The notes beneath the pieces were generated by a model, which saw only the letters and a list, made by a program, of their open reading frames with translations, made no database searches and was not told where the DNA came from. The position numbers and the translations under genes were made by a program. A stretch of DNA of 64,000 nt. It comes from Jutongia huaianensis. Lineage in GTDB: Bacteria; Bacillota; Clostridia; Lachnospirales; Lachnospiraceae. The stretch spans positions 94,025 through 158,024 of the forward strand of contig NZ_JACRSX010000006.1 of NCBI RefSeq assembly GCF_014384985.1, given 5' to 3'. Of the stretch, positions 45,212-53,937 are shown one piece after another (positions within the stretch are counted from its first letter, which is position 1; each line of letters starts with the position of its first letter).

Positions 45212-46521
45212 TTGCTGTCATTCTCCTTCGTGTTGTAAACGGACATTTCCCGATATAACTTCTTTGCGACAAAATCAATATCTTTAACTCCATAAATATA
45301 TTCGTCTGCATTCTTCTTAAAAATGTTTAACACATCGTCATTTTCCATAACCGGCTGCAATACCTTCATATACTTCCGCTCTTTTATCATTTTATTATTT
45401 CCGGCGGCTTCATAGCTCTGAATGGCATTTTCCTGATGCAGTATTCTGACTGCCTTCCGGCTTACCGGCACACCCTTTTCCGTCCCCTGCAGCCGCACCA
45501 TCTCTTTGCTGTTTAAAAGATAATTCAACAGTCTCGCCGCTTCCTCCGGATGATTTGTAAGGGAACTGACCGCATACATGGTTGCCGGCTTCACATACCA
45601 TCCGGTCAGCTTCTGCCCCGGCACATCAGGATATTCTCCGATCACCGGCTCACCCCCGGCTGCTTTCAGTCCACCACAGCAATTTCCCGCATCACTGACC
45701 CAGAACATTCCCCCTGCAATCTTTCCCGATACAAACATCGTATCGGAAAACTGATCCACCGAAGGCATCACCTTTTCATCAATGAGCCTTTTATAGAAGC
45801 TGAGAATTGTTTTAACATCCTTTTCTCCGGGAAGAAACCGGCCATCCTCACCAAACATCTTCTTGCCTGTGGTCTGCTCATAATATGCGATCAAAAACAA
45901 AAACATCTGTTTTTTCGCCATGCCAATCGGATAAATTCCATCCTTTTTCATTATCTTCGCCGCTTTAAAATAATCATCCCAGCTTTCAGGAAGAGAAATG
46001 CCATAGGCATCATATATCTTTTTGTTGTAGTAAACGGTTGATGTGTTAAATGCAATCGGTATTGCATTTAATTTGCCGTTTTTTTCTCCAAATGCCAGAT
46101 CCTCTTTTGTAAAATTATCCAGGTCAATATAATCCTTTAACTGATACAGGTCATAATATCCGGAACCGTCCCTGGAATACGTGTCGAGCCACGCATAATT
46201 GATCTGCATTACATCTGTCTCCGTATGGGATTTCATCCACACCTGCATACGCTTCTCATATCCGTTCCAGTCCCCATAATGATATTCCACATCAATATCC
46301 GGATTCCGCTTCTGAAATTCATCGACTCCGTCCATGGTATAAGCATGTCTGGCATCATTTCCCCACCACGAAAAGGAAATTTTGCTGCTGTCACTGCCGG
46401 TAATCACATCCACACTGCCACTCTTTTTACATCCGGTAAGCAATCCGCCGGACAAAAGAGTCATTACCATTAACATTGTCATTCCGGCAAATATTTTCTT
46501 TGCCATATTTTTACTATGCAT
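45208..46521 (-). CDS. Extracellular solute-binding lipoprotein (family 1) without permease partners
   Basis: A 437-residue sugar-type binding protein. The lipobox is LLTGC with Cys31. The family pattern is ISFSWWGNDARHAYTMDGVD, then IPIAFNTSTVYYNKKIYDAYG. The ATG at 46521 overlaps the end of the diguanylate cyclase gene by eight bases. No ABC permease or ATPase is nearby; the binding protein is embedded between a GGDEF sensor and a BASS transporter. It may act as the extracellular sensor of a carbohydrate for the cyclase. Confidence 0.88.
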   Translation of the reverse strand: MHSKNMAKKIFAGMTMLMVMTLLSGGLLTGCKKSGSVDVITGSDSSKISFSWWGNDARHAYTMDGVDEFQKRNPDIDVEYHYGDWNGYEKRMQVWMKSHTETDVMQINYAWLDTYSRDGSGYYDLYQLKDYIDLDNFTKEDLAFGEKNGKLNAIPIAFNTSTVYYNKKIYDAYGISLPESWDDYFKAAKIMKKDGIYPIGMAKKQMFLFLIAYYEQTTGKKMFGEDGRFLPGEKDVKTILSFYKRLIDEKVMPSVDQFSDTMFVSGKIAGGMFWVSDAGNCCGGLKAAGGEPVIGEYPDVPGQKLTGWYVKPATMYAVSSLTNHPEEAARLLNYLLNSKEMVRLQGTEKGVPVSRKAVRILHQENAIQSYEAAGNNKMIKERKYMKVLQPVMENDDVLNIFKKNADEYIYGVKDIDFVAKKLYREMSVYNTKENDSK

Positions 46522-48022
46522 TGTCTTCCATCCCTTCCTTGTATACCGTGTATTGATTTTTTCCATGTCTCTTAGAAATATAAAGCGCACTGTCCGCTTT
46601 CCGGGATAGTTCTTCAAATGTAAAATCTCCACTGATCAGACAAACTCCCGCACTCAACGATACATCACAGGCCTTATGCTCCATGGTAAATTCTTCTGCA
46701 AATACTTTCAGCAGACTGTCCATATCAGCATTCATACGCGTCTTCGCATATTCCATGTCCTCTTTTCGGAAAGAACGATAATAGGAAAACTCATCGCCTC
46801 CTACACGACCGATCGTTCCCGCCGCATCCAGCTTCTTGCGAAGCAAACGTCCCATCCGGGCAATGGCGAGATCCCCCTGGGCATGCCCCAGCTTGTCATT
46901 TACCTGCTTAAAATTATCAATGTCAAACATAACAAATAACTTTATGTTTTCCGGTGCCATACGTCCCAGTTCTTCTGTCACCTGCTTATGAAAAGCACGC
47001 TTATTGCATACGCCGGAAAGCGCATCGATCGCCGCCTCGTTTTCCAGCTTGGAAACAAGACCATCCACCGGCTGTGTTGCTCTCTTCAAAATGATCATTC
47101 CTATAGAAACAAAAACAAGAACACAGATTGATGTGATCAGATATACTGATCTTTTTAATTGATCATTCTCTTTCATAATCTTGTTCATCGAAACCGAACA
47201 GACAACTCTCCAGCCATTGGAACACTGATTTGACGTTACAAGATATTTTTTATTCATTGCCGAAAAATTACTCTCATCCACAAGCAGGGAAGCTGTCACC
47301 TCAGGAAGCTTTTTTCCTATTTCCTGCTTCCCGGAGGAATACAGGATCTGCTTTTCGTCGTTGATCAGCCGGATCGTAATGCCCTTTAGTTCCTCCGGAT
47401 ATTTGAATACGCTGTCTAATTCCTTACTGTAAAAGGATGCCACAAGGATGGCATGAGGATTTAATCTTTTCACATAATATAACCGGTCCGTATTGCCACC
47501 CACGCCAAATGCCCAGCCGGAATCCACTTTTTGATTCGTAATACAGCCGGCAAAGGTATCATAAAGCCCGCCCTTCGGAAATGCTCCGGAGGTAGTCTTC
47601 GACAGCCATCCCACAGAATGATCATTAGAATAAATAATAGAAAAATCGGAAAAATTCTCCATCAATCCAATATCAACGATCCGATCCGTTATCTCCTCTT
47701 CCGATATCACCCGGTGATATTCATCCATGCTCTCGTCCGTTGCGTCATACGCATAGTATTTTTCATCGGCAAACATCAGACTGGCTGTGGATTCCACCTT
47801 TTTGAGATATGAATTAATGTTCATCTGTAACTGGTGGCTGTCCGCCGCCACAAGGCTTGCCACTTTTTGACGCATCACCGTGCCTGATCTCTCCAGAATG
47901 ACACTCGCAAGAACGGCTGAAACAACAATAATGATCAGACCAAAGGAATACATGATCCGGAACTGCATCTTTCGATAATTTTCGTTTTTATCTTTTTTTG
48001 TTTTCTTTCTAAAAAATCCCAT
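46514..48022 (-). CDS. Membrane diguanylate cyclase with extracellular sensor domain
   Basis: A 502-residue protein: transmembrane helix at ~25-45, an extracytoplasmic dCache-like domain at ~50-285, a second helix at ~295-315 and a C-terminal GGDEF domain with the active-site loop RVGGDEFSYY and DIDNFKQVNDKLGHAQGD. No RxxD inhibitory site is seen ahead of the loop. It should make c-di-GMP when its external domain is engaged. It is the first gene of an operon with a solute-binding lipoprotein and a transporter, with overlapping genes. Confidence 0.92.
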   Translation of the reverse strand: MGFFRKKTKKDKNENYRKMQFRIMYSFGLIIIVVSAVLASVILERSGTVMRQKVASLVAADSHQLQMNINSYLKKVESTASLMFADEKYYAYDATDESMDEYHRVISEEEITDRIVDIGLMENFSDFSIIYSNDHSVGWLSKTTSGAFPKGGLYDTFAGCITNQKVDSGWAFGVGGNTDRLYYVKRLNPHAILVASFYSKELDSVFKYPEELKGITIRLINDEKQILYSSGKQEIGKKLPEVTASLLVDESNFSAMNKKYLVTSNQCSNGWRVVCSVSMNKIMKENDQLKRSVYLITSICVLVFVSIGMIILKRATQPVDGLVSKLENEAAIDALSGVCNKRAFHKQVTEELGRMAPENIKLFVMFDIDNFKQVNDKLGHAQGDLAIARMGRLLRKKLDAAGTIGRVGGDEFSYYRSFRKEDMEYAKTRMNADMDSLLKVFAEEFTMEHKACDVSLSAGVCLISGDFTFEELSRKADSALYISKRHGKNQYTVYKEGMEDNA

Positions 48023-48325
48023 ACGAACTCCATGATACTTCTGATAAACTTACTTATATTTTTACTGCATATTTTATTATATACATTTCTTTGTACATAC
48101 TCAATATATTTATAATGCTTTATTCCCCTTATTTCCTAAAAAATCCAAGAAAATCACACTGGAGTTTGAGACAAACTTCCGGTCACAGGACAAGATCATA
48201 TTTGTAGCCAAAAAATAATTATTTATGCAGTTTATTATATGTTTTATTACATATCTACAAATAACTTTTTCTTTTTTGTATAAATTGCCGATAGTTTTTT
48301 TGTTGTAAACGAGTATAATACTGGT
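48023..48325. other. AT-rich intergenic stretch, start of an accessory patch
   Basis: About 300 bases, clearly more AT-rich than the flanks. A minus-strand frame at 48110-48355 has no ribosome binding site and crosses the RNA candidate, so it is not called. Near the right end TATAAT at 48314-48319 looks like a -10 box without a good -35. Confidence 0.4.
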
Positions 48326-48454
48326 TACAAATAACACAGGCTCACTTGCTGGCATGTGTTTTTGGCCGACGAGGCCACAAATGAAAAGATACTTTGACCG
48401 ACGAGGTCGCTCTATTTTTCAGAGTAGGGTATGGTTAGCGCTATACCCTTTTTT
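48326..48454 (+). ncRNA. Candidate structured RNA or leader with paired identical-loop hairpins and intrinsic terminator
   Basis: Downstream of TATAAT (48314-48319) come, in order, a hairpin closed by aacaca/tgtgtt (~48333-48360), ggcc-GACGA-ggcc (48364-48376), gacc-GACGA-ggtc (48396-48408) and agggtat/ataccct followed by six T (48426-48454). The two middle hairpins have the same five-base loop and compensating stem changes (GGCC/GGCC against GACC/GGTC), which argues for conserved structure. The last hairpin is a terminator, so a ~130-base RNA could be released upstream of the frameshifted gene at 48484. It resembles RNAs next to mobile or abortive-infection genes, but I cannot name it. Confidence 0.55.
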
Positions 48455-48483
48455 CATACATAAAAATTAAGGAGTACTATTAT

Positions 48484-48884
48484 TTGAAAGAATATCTAAA
48501 AGCTCAAAACAAAACTACGGACGCTGTTATCTCTAATATGTTCGCAACAGATGAACTTGATCGCTTCTCTAAATCCGATTACCGCTGGGCTGATAACCGA
48601 ACAAAACAATATCGACACAGAACTGTGAATTTTCTTTTATAAAGCATCATTCCATTTTAAAACTGAATGACATACGAACTGTCAGCGTTAACCGCATCTT
48701 ATATCAACATCCCGGTGTAATTCCTCCTTCTTCTGATACATATAAAAAAATAGAAGAGCTGGTTCTCCAAAAATATTTTCCTGATTTTATTTATGAATAT
48801 GCACAAATAAAGCAGAAACTATCCGATACAGAAACAGCTCTTCGAAAAAAGGAAGAGGCATTAAAATCCCTTTCCACTTATTAA
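48484..48884 (+). pseudogene. Frameshifted small gene of unknown family
   Basis: AAGGAG nine bases before a TTG at 48484 opens a 52-residue frame (KEYLKAQNKTTDAVISNMFA, then DELDRFSKSDYRWADNRTKQ) that stops at 48642. A second frame, open from 48597 and shifted by one base, continues with HHSILKLNDIRTVSVNRILY and a charged coiled-coil-like end (KQKLSDTETALRKKEEALKS), stopping at 48884. A single-base indel near 48600-48640 would join them into ~130 residues. I do not recognise the family. The base composition is AT-rich, unlike the flanking genes. Confidence 0.5.
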
Positions 48885-48896
48885 TTGATCCCCCTT

Positions 48897-51401
48897 CTAT
48901 TCCACCCCTTTGATCCGTTCCACCACGGTTCCCTGTCGTTCCAGCACCTTCCATGTTACCACCGGAATTGCAATGCAGACCACAAAGCTGATAGCCGCTG
49001 CCAACAGAAGCGGTACAACTGGCACCAAAAACGAAACACCCCGGTAATTCATTGTCTGATAGATCAGATAGACGATTCCCAGTCCTGCTGTCAGCGTAAG
49101 CCCCCATGCTCCCCCTGCATAAAGAGCTCCTTCCCGGACAAGCATTCCCATGAGCTGCCGGTCAGTCATGCCGACACTTTCCATCACTGACAGCTCCGTC
49201 ATCCGGCTCTGCACGTTTACCACAAACGTATTCATATAGTTCATGATCCCAATAAACGCAAGAATCAATACAATACCCATTCCGATCTGAGGCATGTTGC
49301 CCTGTGCCTTTCGCATTTCGTCTGCCTCCTCGATCTTGGATTCCCAGGAAAAATCCCGTGCATTGGCATCCTTCTTCAGAAGTGACAAAACCGCCTTCTC
49401 CGTTCCACGGTCATACTCCTTCTTATAACAGATCCCCGCTTTCAGAATAAATGCTTCCTCGTCAAACGACTTCACCACCTGATCGCTGACAATGAGTGTT
49501 GGTGGATATCCAAGAAGTGCCGTGTAATAGGAGTCATCCGTTACACCTGCCACCGTAAAGCTTTTACTCTTGTTGCTATCTTGATAGAGCGTACATGTCA
49601 CTTTTTTGCCCACGAGATCCTTATCGGCAAGCTCCAGTCCATTCCGGTAAATAATACACGCTTTTCCTGTGATGAAATCCTTTTTGGATATGGGCGTTTC
49701 AAACGTCTGATTCAGACGATCAAATTCCTGTTCGTCTATGCCGAGCAGACTGGTTCCAAAGTTTTCAGGATGCTCCCGGTACTCCTTTCGCTCCTTTTCA
49801 TAAGGTATGCTCATCCATTTTTCATAAAATTCCTTCATCCACGTTTCCATGAAATCCGGTTCCCATGGAATGGTAATCTCCGAAAATAACACTGCATGCA
49901 TCTCGGTAACGTCTTTCCGGCTTTGAATCGACTTCACCAGGGCACTGCTAAAAATATCTTTCCGATCCTTTGCCTTTTCCTTGGTGCCTGTATCGTTTTG
50001 GATAACGAGATCTGTGTCCATGTTATTGGACACGATCGCGCGCGCAGCCTGGCCACCCAGCATTGTGACAACACAAAGATACACAGACAGACTCATCGCC
50101 AGAGACAAAAGAACCATCGCGGTCCGTTTCTTATCCTTCACAAACTGCTCCAGGGAAATCCGTGTGATGACATTTCCCCGCGTTGCTTTTCTGTCTCTCC
50201 TCGCTCCCGATGACGGACGGTATCCCAGTGCTTCCAGCGGAGAAATCTTTGCCGCCTTTCGCACCGGCTTCCAGCCCGCCAGACCGATCGTAAGCCCCGC
50301 CAGCAATATGGTCACCGCCAAAACCGCCGGGTGAAACTGTACACCGATCGCACCCACATACCCCTTCCGTATTCCGAGACTTTTTACGATAACCGGAATC
50401 AGAAAAAACGAAATAAACGCTCCTGCCACACAGCCGCTTCCGATGCCTGCAGATCCTACCAGAAGAAGCTGTTCTTTCAGCATACCCCTGATCTGCCGCT
50501 CCGTCATGCCGATGGTCTGAAGCAGTCCATAATGCCGTACCCTGCCTGCCACAGAAAGATACATAATATTGTAGATCAGCAAATAAGCACACAGACAGGT
50601 AATGATACTCAGCCCGATAAGTCCTTCAAGGATCTTAACGGATTCCCCCAGATCTGAGACAAAAAAAAGATTCTGCTGTTTCCCCAGTTTCATACTCTTT
50701 ATAAATGCATTCTGCGTTTTCTTTGTCATCAGTCTCTGACGAAAGCTTATAAAATATCTTCCGGATGCAGCATCGGAACGCTTCCATCCCGACTGCTCAT
50801 AAAACGCTTTAGACATATAGAACATCTTCTTCGTTCCGTAACCATCCCATATCCCGCTGATCCGAAAGGTTCCCTTCTGTACACCAATATACTCCCCATA
50901 AGTCACGGTAATGGAATCACCGACCTTAAGCTCTCCGTATCCGCATTCCTCTAATGCCTCTTTTGTCACCATGATCTCATCTTCCGCAACCGGATATTTC
51001 CCCTCTAACTTCTCCCTTGCCGGTTTCATCATTTTTGACCAGTAATTTTCATCTGCCCAGCCAAGTCCGACGTTCGGTGTATTATCGCGGTCCGTTTTCT
51101 CGACCCAGCCGCAAAGACCAAGAAAGCCGGTCAGCGTAATATCCGGATTCTTCCCGCACTTCTGCGCCTGTTCCCCTGTTACACCATACATGATCGCATC
51201 AAACTCCGCCCCGGACAGCCGGATGTTTTGAATCTTCTGCAGTTTAAAATAAGTGACACCTACCGTAAAGATTGTAAATATCATAAAGGCAGAAAGAAAA
51301 ATGGCCAGAAATAACGTCACAGTCCTCCTTTTGCCTGTCTTCAATGAATGATGTGCCATTCTCTTAACAACTGCATTGTTGGGATTTTTAAGCATCGACA
51401 T
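48897..51401 (-). CDS. FtsX-type ABC transporter permease
   Basis: About 834 residues with two FtsX domains: a helix near residue 30, a large extracytoplasmic domain, then three helices (250-400), a further helix near 430, a second external domain and three C-terminal helices. It resembles the permeases of antimicrobial-peptide export and resistance transporters. The start overlaps the ATPase stop by 14 bases. It forms an operon with ATPase, histidine kinase and response regulator. Confidence 0.9.
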   Translation of the reverse strand: MSMLKNPNNAVVKRMAHHSLKTGKRRTVTLFLAIFLSAFMIFTIFTVGVTYFKLQKIQNIRLSGAEFDAIMYGVTGEQAQKCGKNPDITLTGFLGLCGWVEKTDRDNTPNVGLGWADENYWSKMMKPAREKLEGKYPVAEDEIMVTKEALEECGYGELKVGDSITVTYGEYIGVQKGTFRISGIWDGYGTKKMFYMSKAFYEQSGWKRSDAASGRYFISFRQRLMTKKTQNAFIKSMKLGKQQNLFFVSDLGESVKILEGLIGLSIITCLCAYLLIYNIMYLSVAGRVRHYGLLQTIGMTERQIRGMLKEQLLLVGSAGIGSGCVAGAFISFFLIPVIVKSLGIRKGYVGAIGVQFHPAVLAVTILLAGLTIGLAGWKPVRKAAKISPLEALGYRPSSGARRDRKATRGNVITRISLEQFVKDKKRTAMVLLSLAMSLSVYLCVVTMLGGQAARAIVSNNMDTDLVIQNDTGTKEKAKDRKDIFSSALVKSIQSRKDVTEMHAVLFSEITIPWEPDFMETWMKEFYEKWMSIPYEKERKEYREHPENFGTSLLGIDEQEFDRLNQTFETPISKKDFITGKACIIYRNGLELADKDLVGKKVTCTLYQDSNKSKSFTVAGVTDDSYYTALLGYPPTLIVSDQVVKSFDEEAFILKAGICYKKEYDRGTEKAVLSLLKKDANARDFSWESKIEEADEMRKAQGNMPQIGMGIVLILAFIGIMNYMNTFVVNVQSRMTELSVMESVGMTDRQLMGMLVREGALYAGGAWGLTLTAGLGIVYLIYQTMNYRGVSFLVPVVPLLLAAAISFVVCIAIPVVTWKVLERQGTVVERIKGVE

Positions 51402-52089
51402 CACTTCCCTTCCGTGTGTCCCCTACGATCCTGCCGTCCTCAATATGAACAATACGGTCGGCGAGCTGGGCAATATCCCGGTCGTGTGTGATCAGGATCA
51501 ATGTCTGACAAAACTGCTTTGCCGCCATCTTTAAAAGCCCCAGCACATCATGGCTGGTGGCACTGTCCAGATTTCCGGTAGGCTCATCTGCCAGAATAAT
51601 TGCAGGCTTCGCCGCAAGTGCTCTGGCAATTGCGGCTCTCTGCTGCTGCCCTCCCGACAGATTTCCCGGCAGAGTGTCCTTTTTTTCGGACAGCCCTAAT
51701 AACTCCAGTATTTCTTTGACATACTCCCGATCCACATGTCTGCCGTCCAGCTCCACCGGCAGGATTACATTTTCATACACGCTCAGATCCGGCACCAGAT
51801 TATAATTCTGAAAAATAAAACCAATATTTCTTCGCCGGAAAATAGCAAGCTGCTCCTTCTTTAACCCCAAAAGCGCCTTGCCATCTACCACAACCTCTCC
51901 CGAAGTGGGGATATCAAGACCACCCAGCATATGAAGCAGTGTGCTTTTGCCTGATCCGCTCTTTCCGATAATGGCCACAAATTCATGCTCCTTCACACAA
52001 AAATCAACGCCATCCAAAGCTTTTACCATATTGTTTCCCATTTCATAATATTTCTTGAGATTTTTCGTCTCTACGATATACTTTCCCAT
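51388..52089 (-). CDS. ABC transporter ATP-binding protein (MacB/LolD-like)
   Basis: A 233-residue ATPase with Walker A IGKSGSGKSTLLHMLGG, signature NLSGGQQQRAAIARAL, Walker B ILADEPTGNLD and the switch His in LITHDRDIAQLAD. GAGGAGG six bases before the ATG at 52089 sets the start. Upstream sits copy 3 of the dispersed element, whose in-frame reading falsely lengthens the frame. It drives the FtsX-type permease downstream. Confidence 0.93.
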   Translation of the reverse strand: MGKYIVETKNLKKYYEMGNNMVKALDGVDFCVKEHEFVAIIGKSGSGKSTLLHMLGGLDIPTSGEVVVDGKALLGLKKEQLAIFRRRNIGFIFQNYNLVPDLSVYENVILPVELDGRHVDREYVKEILELLGLSEKKDTLPGNLSGGQQQRAAIARALAAKPAIILADEPTGNLDSATSHDVLGLLKMAAKQFCQTLILITHDRDIAQLADRIVHIEDGRIVGDTRKGSDVDA

Positions 52090-52117
52090 GGTTTTTCCTC
52101 CTCTTTCAACAGATATA

Positions 52118-52190
52118 ATGCCATGGATCACTCCGGTGCCATACAATTTCCGGAATATTGCAAGCATCCCCAATCCCTGACTCTTACATC
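52118..52190 (-). repeat. Dispersed element, copy 3 (lacking the central palindrome)
   Basis: On the minus strand GATGTAAGAGT, a short unrelated spacer, then a 46-base tail beginning TTGCAATATTCCGGAAATTG that matches the tail of copy 2 at 37 of 46 positions. The palindromic centre of copies 1 and 2 is replaced by ~16 bases. It ends 28 bases upstream of the ATPase start. Confidence 0.6.
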
Positions 52191-52245
52191 ATATCATCGA
52201 AAAATCACAAACCGGTCTCAATGAAAGATCATCACAAAATTGTGA
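52188..52245 (-). promoter_or_regulatory. Candidate response-regulator-controlled promoter of the ABC exporter
   Basis: The inverted repeat TCACAA-AA-TTGTGA (52232-52245) and another TCACAA at 52205-52210 lie upstream of a minus-strand TATGAT (52188-52193) that has no good -35 box. This is the layout of an activator-dependent promoter between the kinase stop and the ATPase. Confidence 0.45.
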
Positions 52246-52249
52246 CTTT

Positions 52250-53170
52250 TTATACAGGAAGATACAACCGGAAGCAGGCTCCCTTCCCTGTCTCTGACCG
52301 CACCTCAATGTAGCCCTTCTGTAATTCAATAATCCTTCTGGCAAGATATAGTCCGATTCCCACACCGGGTTTATCGTGAACCTCCGGTTCCCGGTAAAAT
52401 CTCGTAAAAATCTGTGCCTGCCGTTCCACGGCAATTCCTTTTCCCGTATCCGCAATGGCAATCTGCCAGAATATCTCCTGTCTTTCCACGGAAAGATGAA
52501 TCTGCCCACCGGATTCCGTATACTTCACTGCATTGTCCAATATATTGGACACCGCCTCCTGCGTCCATTTTCCGTCATGAGGCACCATCATTCCATCCGG
52601 ACAATCCACAAACAGATCAATCTCCTTGGCCGCTGCCGCCGGAACCACATCCGCAACAGCCCGGCGGATCGTCTCTGACAGATCCTGTTTTTCCTGCCGG
52701 ATCTGCAAAATCCCTGTCTCCAGCCGGGACATTTTTACCATACTCTGCATCAGAAAATCCATTTTTTCCGTCTGTTCGCACAGCTTTGCCAGAAATCCGG
52801 TCCCCTCCCCGGAAAGTGTTTCCTCCTCCAACAACTCCACATACAGCTTCATATTTGCAAGAGGCGTCCGCGTCTGATGGGAAATGTCCGAGATCAGTCC
52901 CTTGACCGTCTCCTTCTCCCGAAGACTTTCTTCCTGCTTTCTTTGAAAGACATGTTCTGCCTTTGCAAGCTGTGTCTCTATGCGATCCCAGAGGCTATCC
53001 GTCAGCTCTCCCTGCCGCTTCCATTCCTTTCCGGTTACAATGGCGTCCAGTGCCTGCTCCACCTTCCCGGCAAACTGCGCCGCCTCTTTACGCAAACAAT
53101 AGTTTCTCCACAAAAGCACCACTACCGCAATTCCCAAAGCCATCATTCCGATTCCAATTATCCAATCCAT
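52250..53170 (-). CDS. Sensor histidine kinase with minimal sensing region
   Basis: A 306-residue kinase: one N-terminal membrane helix (WIIGIGMMALGIAVVVLLW), a short coiled-coil-like linker, the H-box ISDISHQTRTPLANMKLYVE with the phospho-His, N-box SNILDNAVKYTESGG and G-boxes IADTGKGIAV and GVGIGLYLARRI. There is no extracellular domain, so it may sense through the ABC exporter as BceS-like kinases do. It overlaps the response regulator stop by 13 bases. Confidence 0.92.
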   Translation of the reverse strand: MDWIIGIGMMALGIAVVVLLWRNYCLRKEAAQFAGKVEQALDAIVTGKEWKRQGELTDSLWDRIETQLAKAEHVFQRKQEESLREKETVKGLISDISHQTRTPLANMKLYVELLEEETLSGEGTGFLAKLCEQTEKMDFLMQSMVKMSRLETGILQIRQEKQDLSETIRRAVADVVPAAAAKEIDLFVDCPDGMMVPHDGKWTQEAVSNILDNAVKYTESGGQIHLSVERQEIFWQIAIADTGKGIAVERQAQIFTRFYREPEVHDKPGVGIGLYLARRIIELQKGYIEVRSETGKGACFRLYLPV

Positions 53171-53826
53171 TGATATCCCACTCCATATACATTAGAAATA
53201 TATTTATGCTCCGCATCCTCCAGCTTCTGCCGCAATCGGTTTACATTTACTGCCAGAGCGTGTTTATCCACAAACTGACCGCCACTGTCCCATAAACGGT
53301 CCAGCATCACCTCGTAAGTCAAAAGCTGCCCCCGGTTTGAAAGAAACAGACGCAGCATCCGGACCTCTGTCGGCGTCACGCTGCACTCTCTGCCATCCAC
53401 ATACAGTCTCGCCTGCTCCAGATCCATCCTCAGATGATCATCCTGAAACACCTGACTGTCCGCCGGTGTCAGCCTCTTTAAAACCACATCCAGCTTCTTC
53501 AACAAAATCTTCATAGAAAAGGGCTTCGTCACATAATCCTCTGCTCCCGACTCATATCCCTCCAGCGCATCCTCCTCCAGATCCCTTGCCGTCAGATAGA
53601 TCACCGGCACCTCTCTCTGCGCCTTTGCCCAACGGCAAAACGTGTAGCCCTCTCCATCCGGCAGATTCACATCCAGCAGCACCAGACAAATCTTTTCCCG
53701 GACAAATATTGTCTCCGCTTTCCGGATGCTGTCCGCACGAAATACGCCATATCCCGCTTTTTCCAGAGCATAACCGATCGTCTGATTTAAGTCCGGATCA
53801 TCCTCTATGATCAAAATATTCTGCAT
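53158..53826 (-). CDS. OmpR-family response regulator
   Basis: A 222-residue protein: receiver domain with acidic pair IIEDDPDLNQ, phospho-Asp in VLLDVNLPDGEG, Thr/Lys switch in IYLTARDLEEDA and DYVTKPFSMKIL, and a C-terminal winged helix (SVTPTEVRMLRLFLSNRG; DKHALAVNVNRLRQKLEDAE). The ATG at 53826 is preceded by AAGGAGG. With the kinase it probably switches on the downstream exporter. Confidence 0.94.
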   Translation of the reverse strand: MQNILIIEDDPDLNQTIGYALEKAGYGVFRADSIRKAETIFVREKICLVLLDVNLPDGEGYTFCRWAKAQREVPVIYLTARDLEEDALEGYESGAEDYVTKPFSMKILLKKLDVVLKRLTPADSQVFQDDHLRMDLEQARLYVDGRECSVTPTEVRMLRLFLSNRGQLLTYEVMLDRLWDSGGQFVDKHALAVNVNRLRQKLEDAEHKYISNVYGVGYQWIG

Positions 53827-53878
53827 GACTTTCCTCCTTTTTGCACATTGTACCACGGAAAGGATATAAAAAGAGAAA

Positions 53879-53919
53879 AAAAGCAAACAATCTCAATATT
53901 GTGAGAATGTTTGCTTTTT
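53879..53919 (-). terminator. Long terminator after the TPR gene
   Basis: aaaagcaaaca(a)tctca pairs with tgaga(a)tgtttgctttt over about 15 bp; the minus strand continues with a T run. It closes the three-gene cassette at 53.9-58.3 kb and separates it from the response regulator gene. Confidence 0.85.
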
Positions 53920-53937
53920 ATGATCCCTTTCGATTTG

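Noticed and set aside
48110..48355. Minus-strand 81-residue frame in the AT-rich patch
   Set aside because: No ribosome binding site, AT-rich random-looking sequence, and overlap with the RNA promoter region.
48363..48408. The two similar hairpins considered as a CRISPR array
   Set aside because: Only two short inverted units, palindromic, with spacing ~20 bases and no cas genes; paired RNA hairpins explain them better.
51388..52173. Longer ATPase frame starting at 52173
   Set aside because: The extra 28 residues come from translating the dispersed repeat; a strong ribosome binding site precedes the ATG at 52089.
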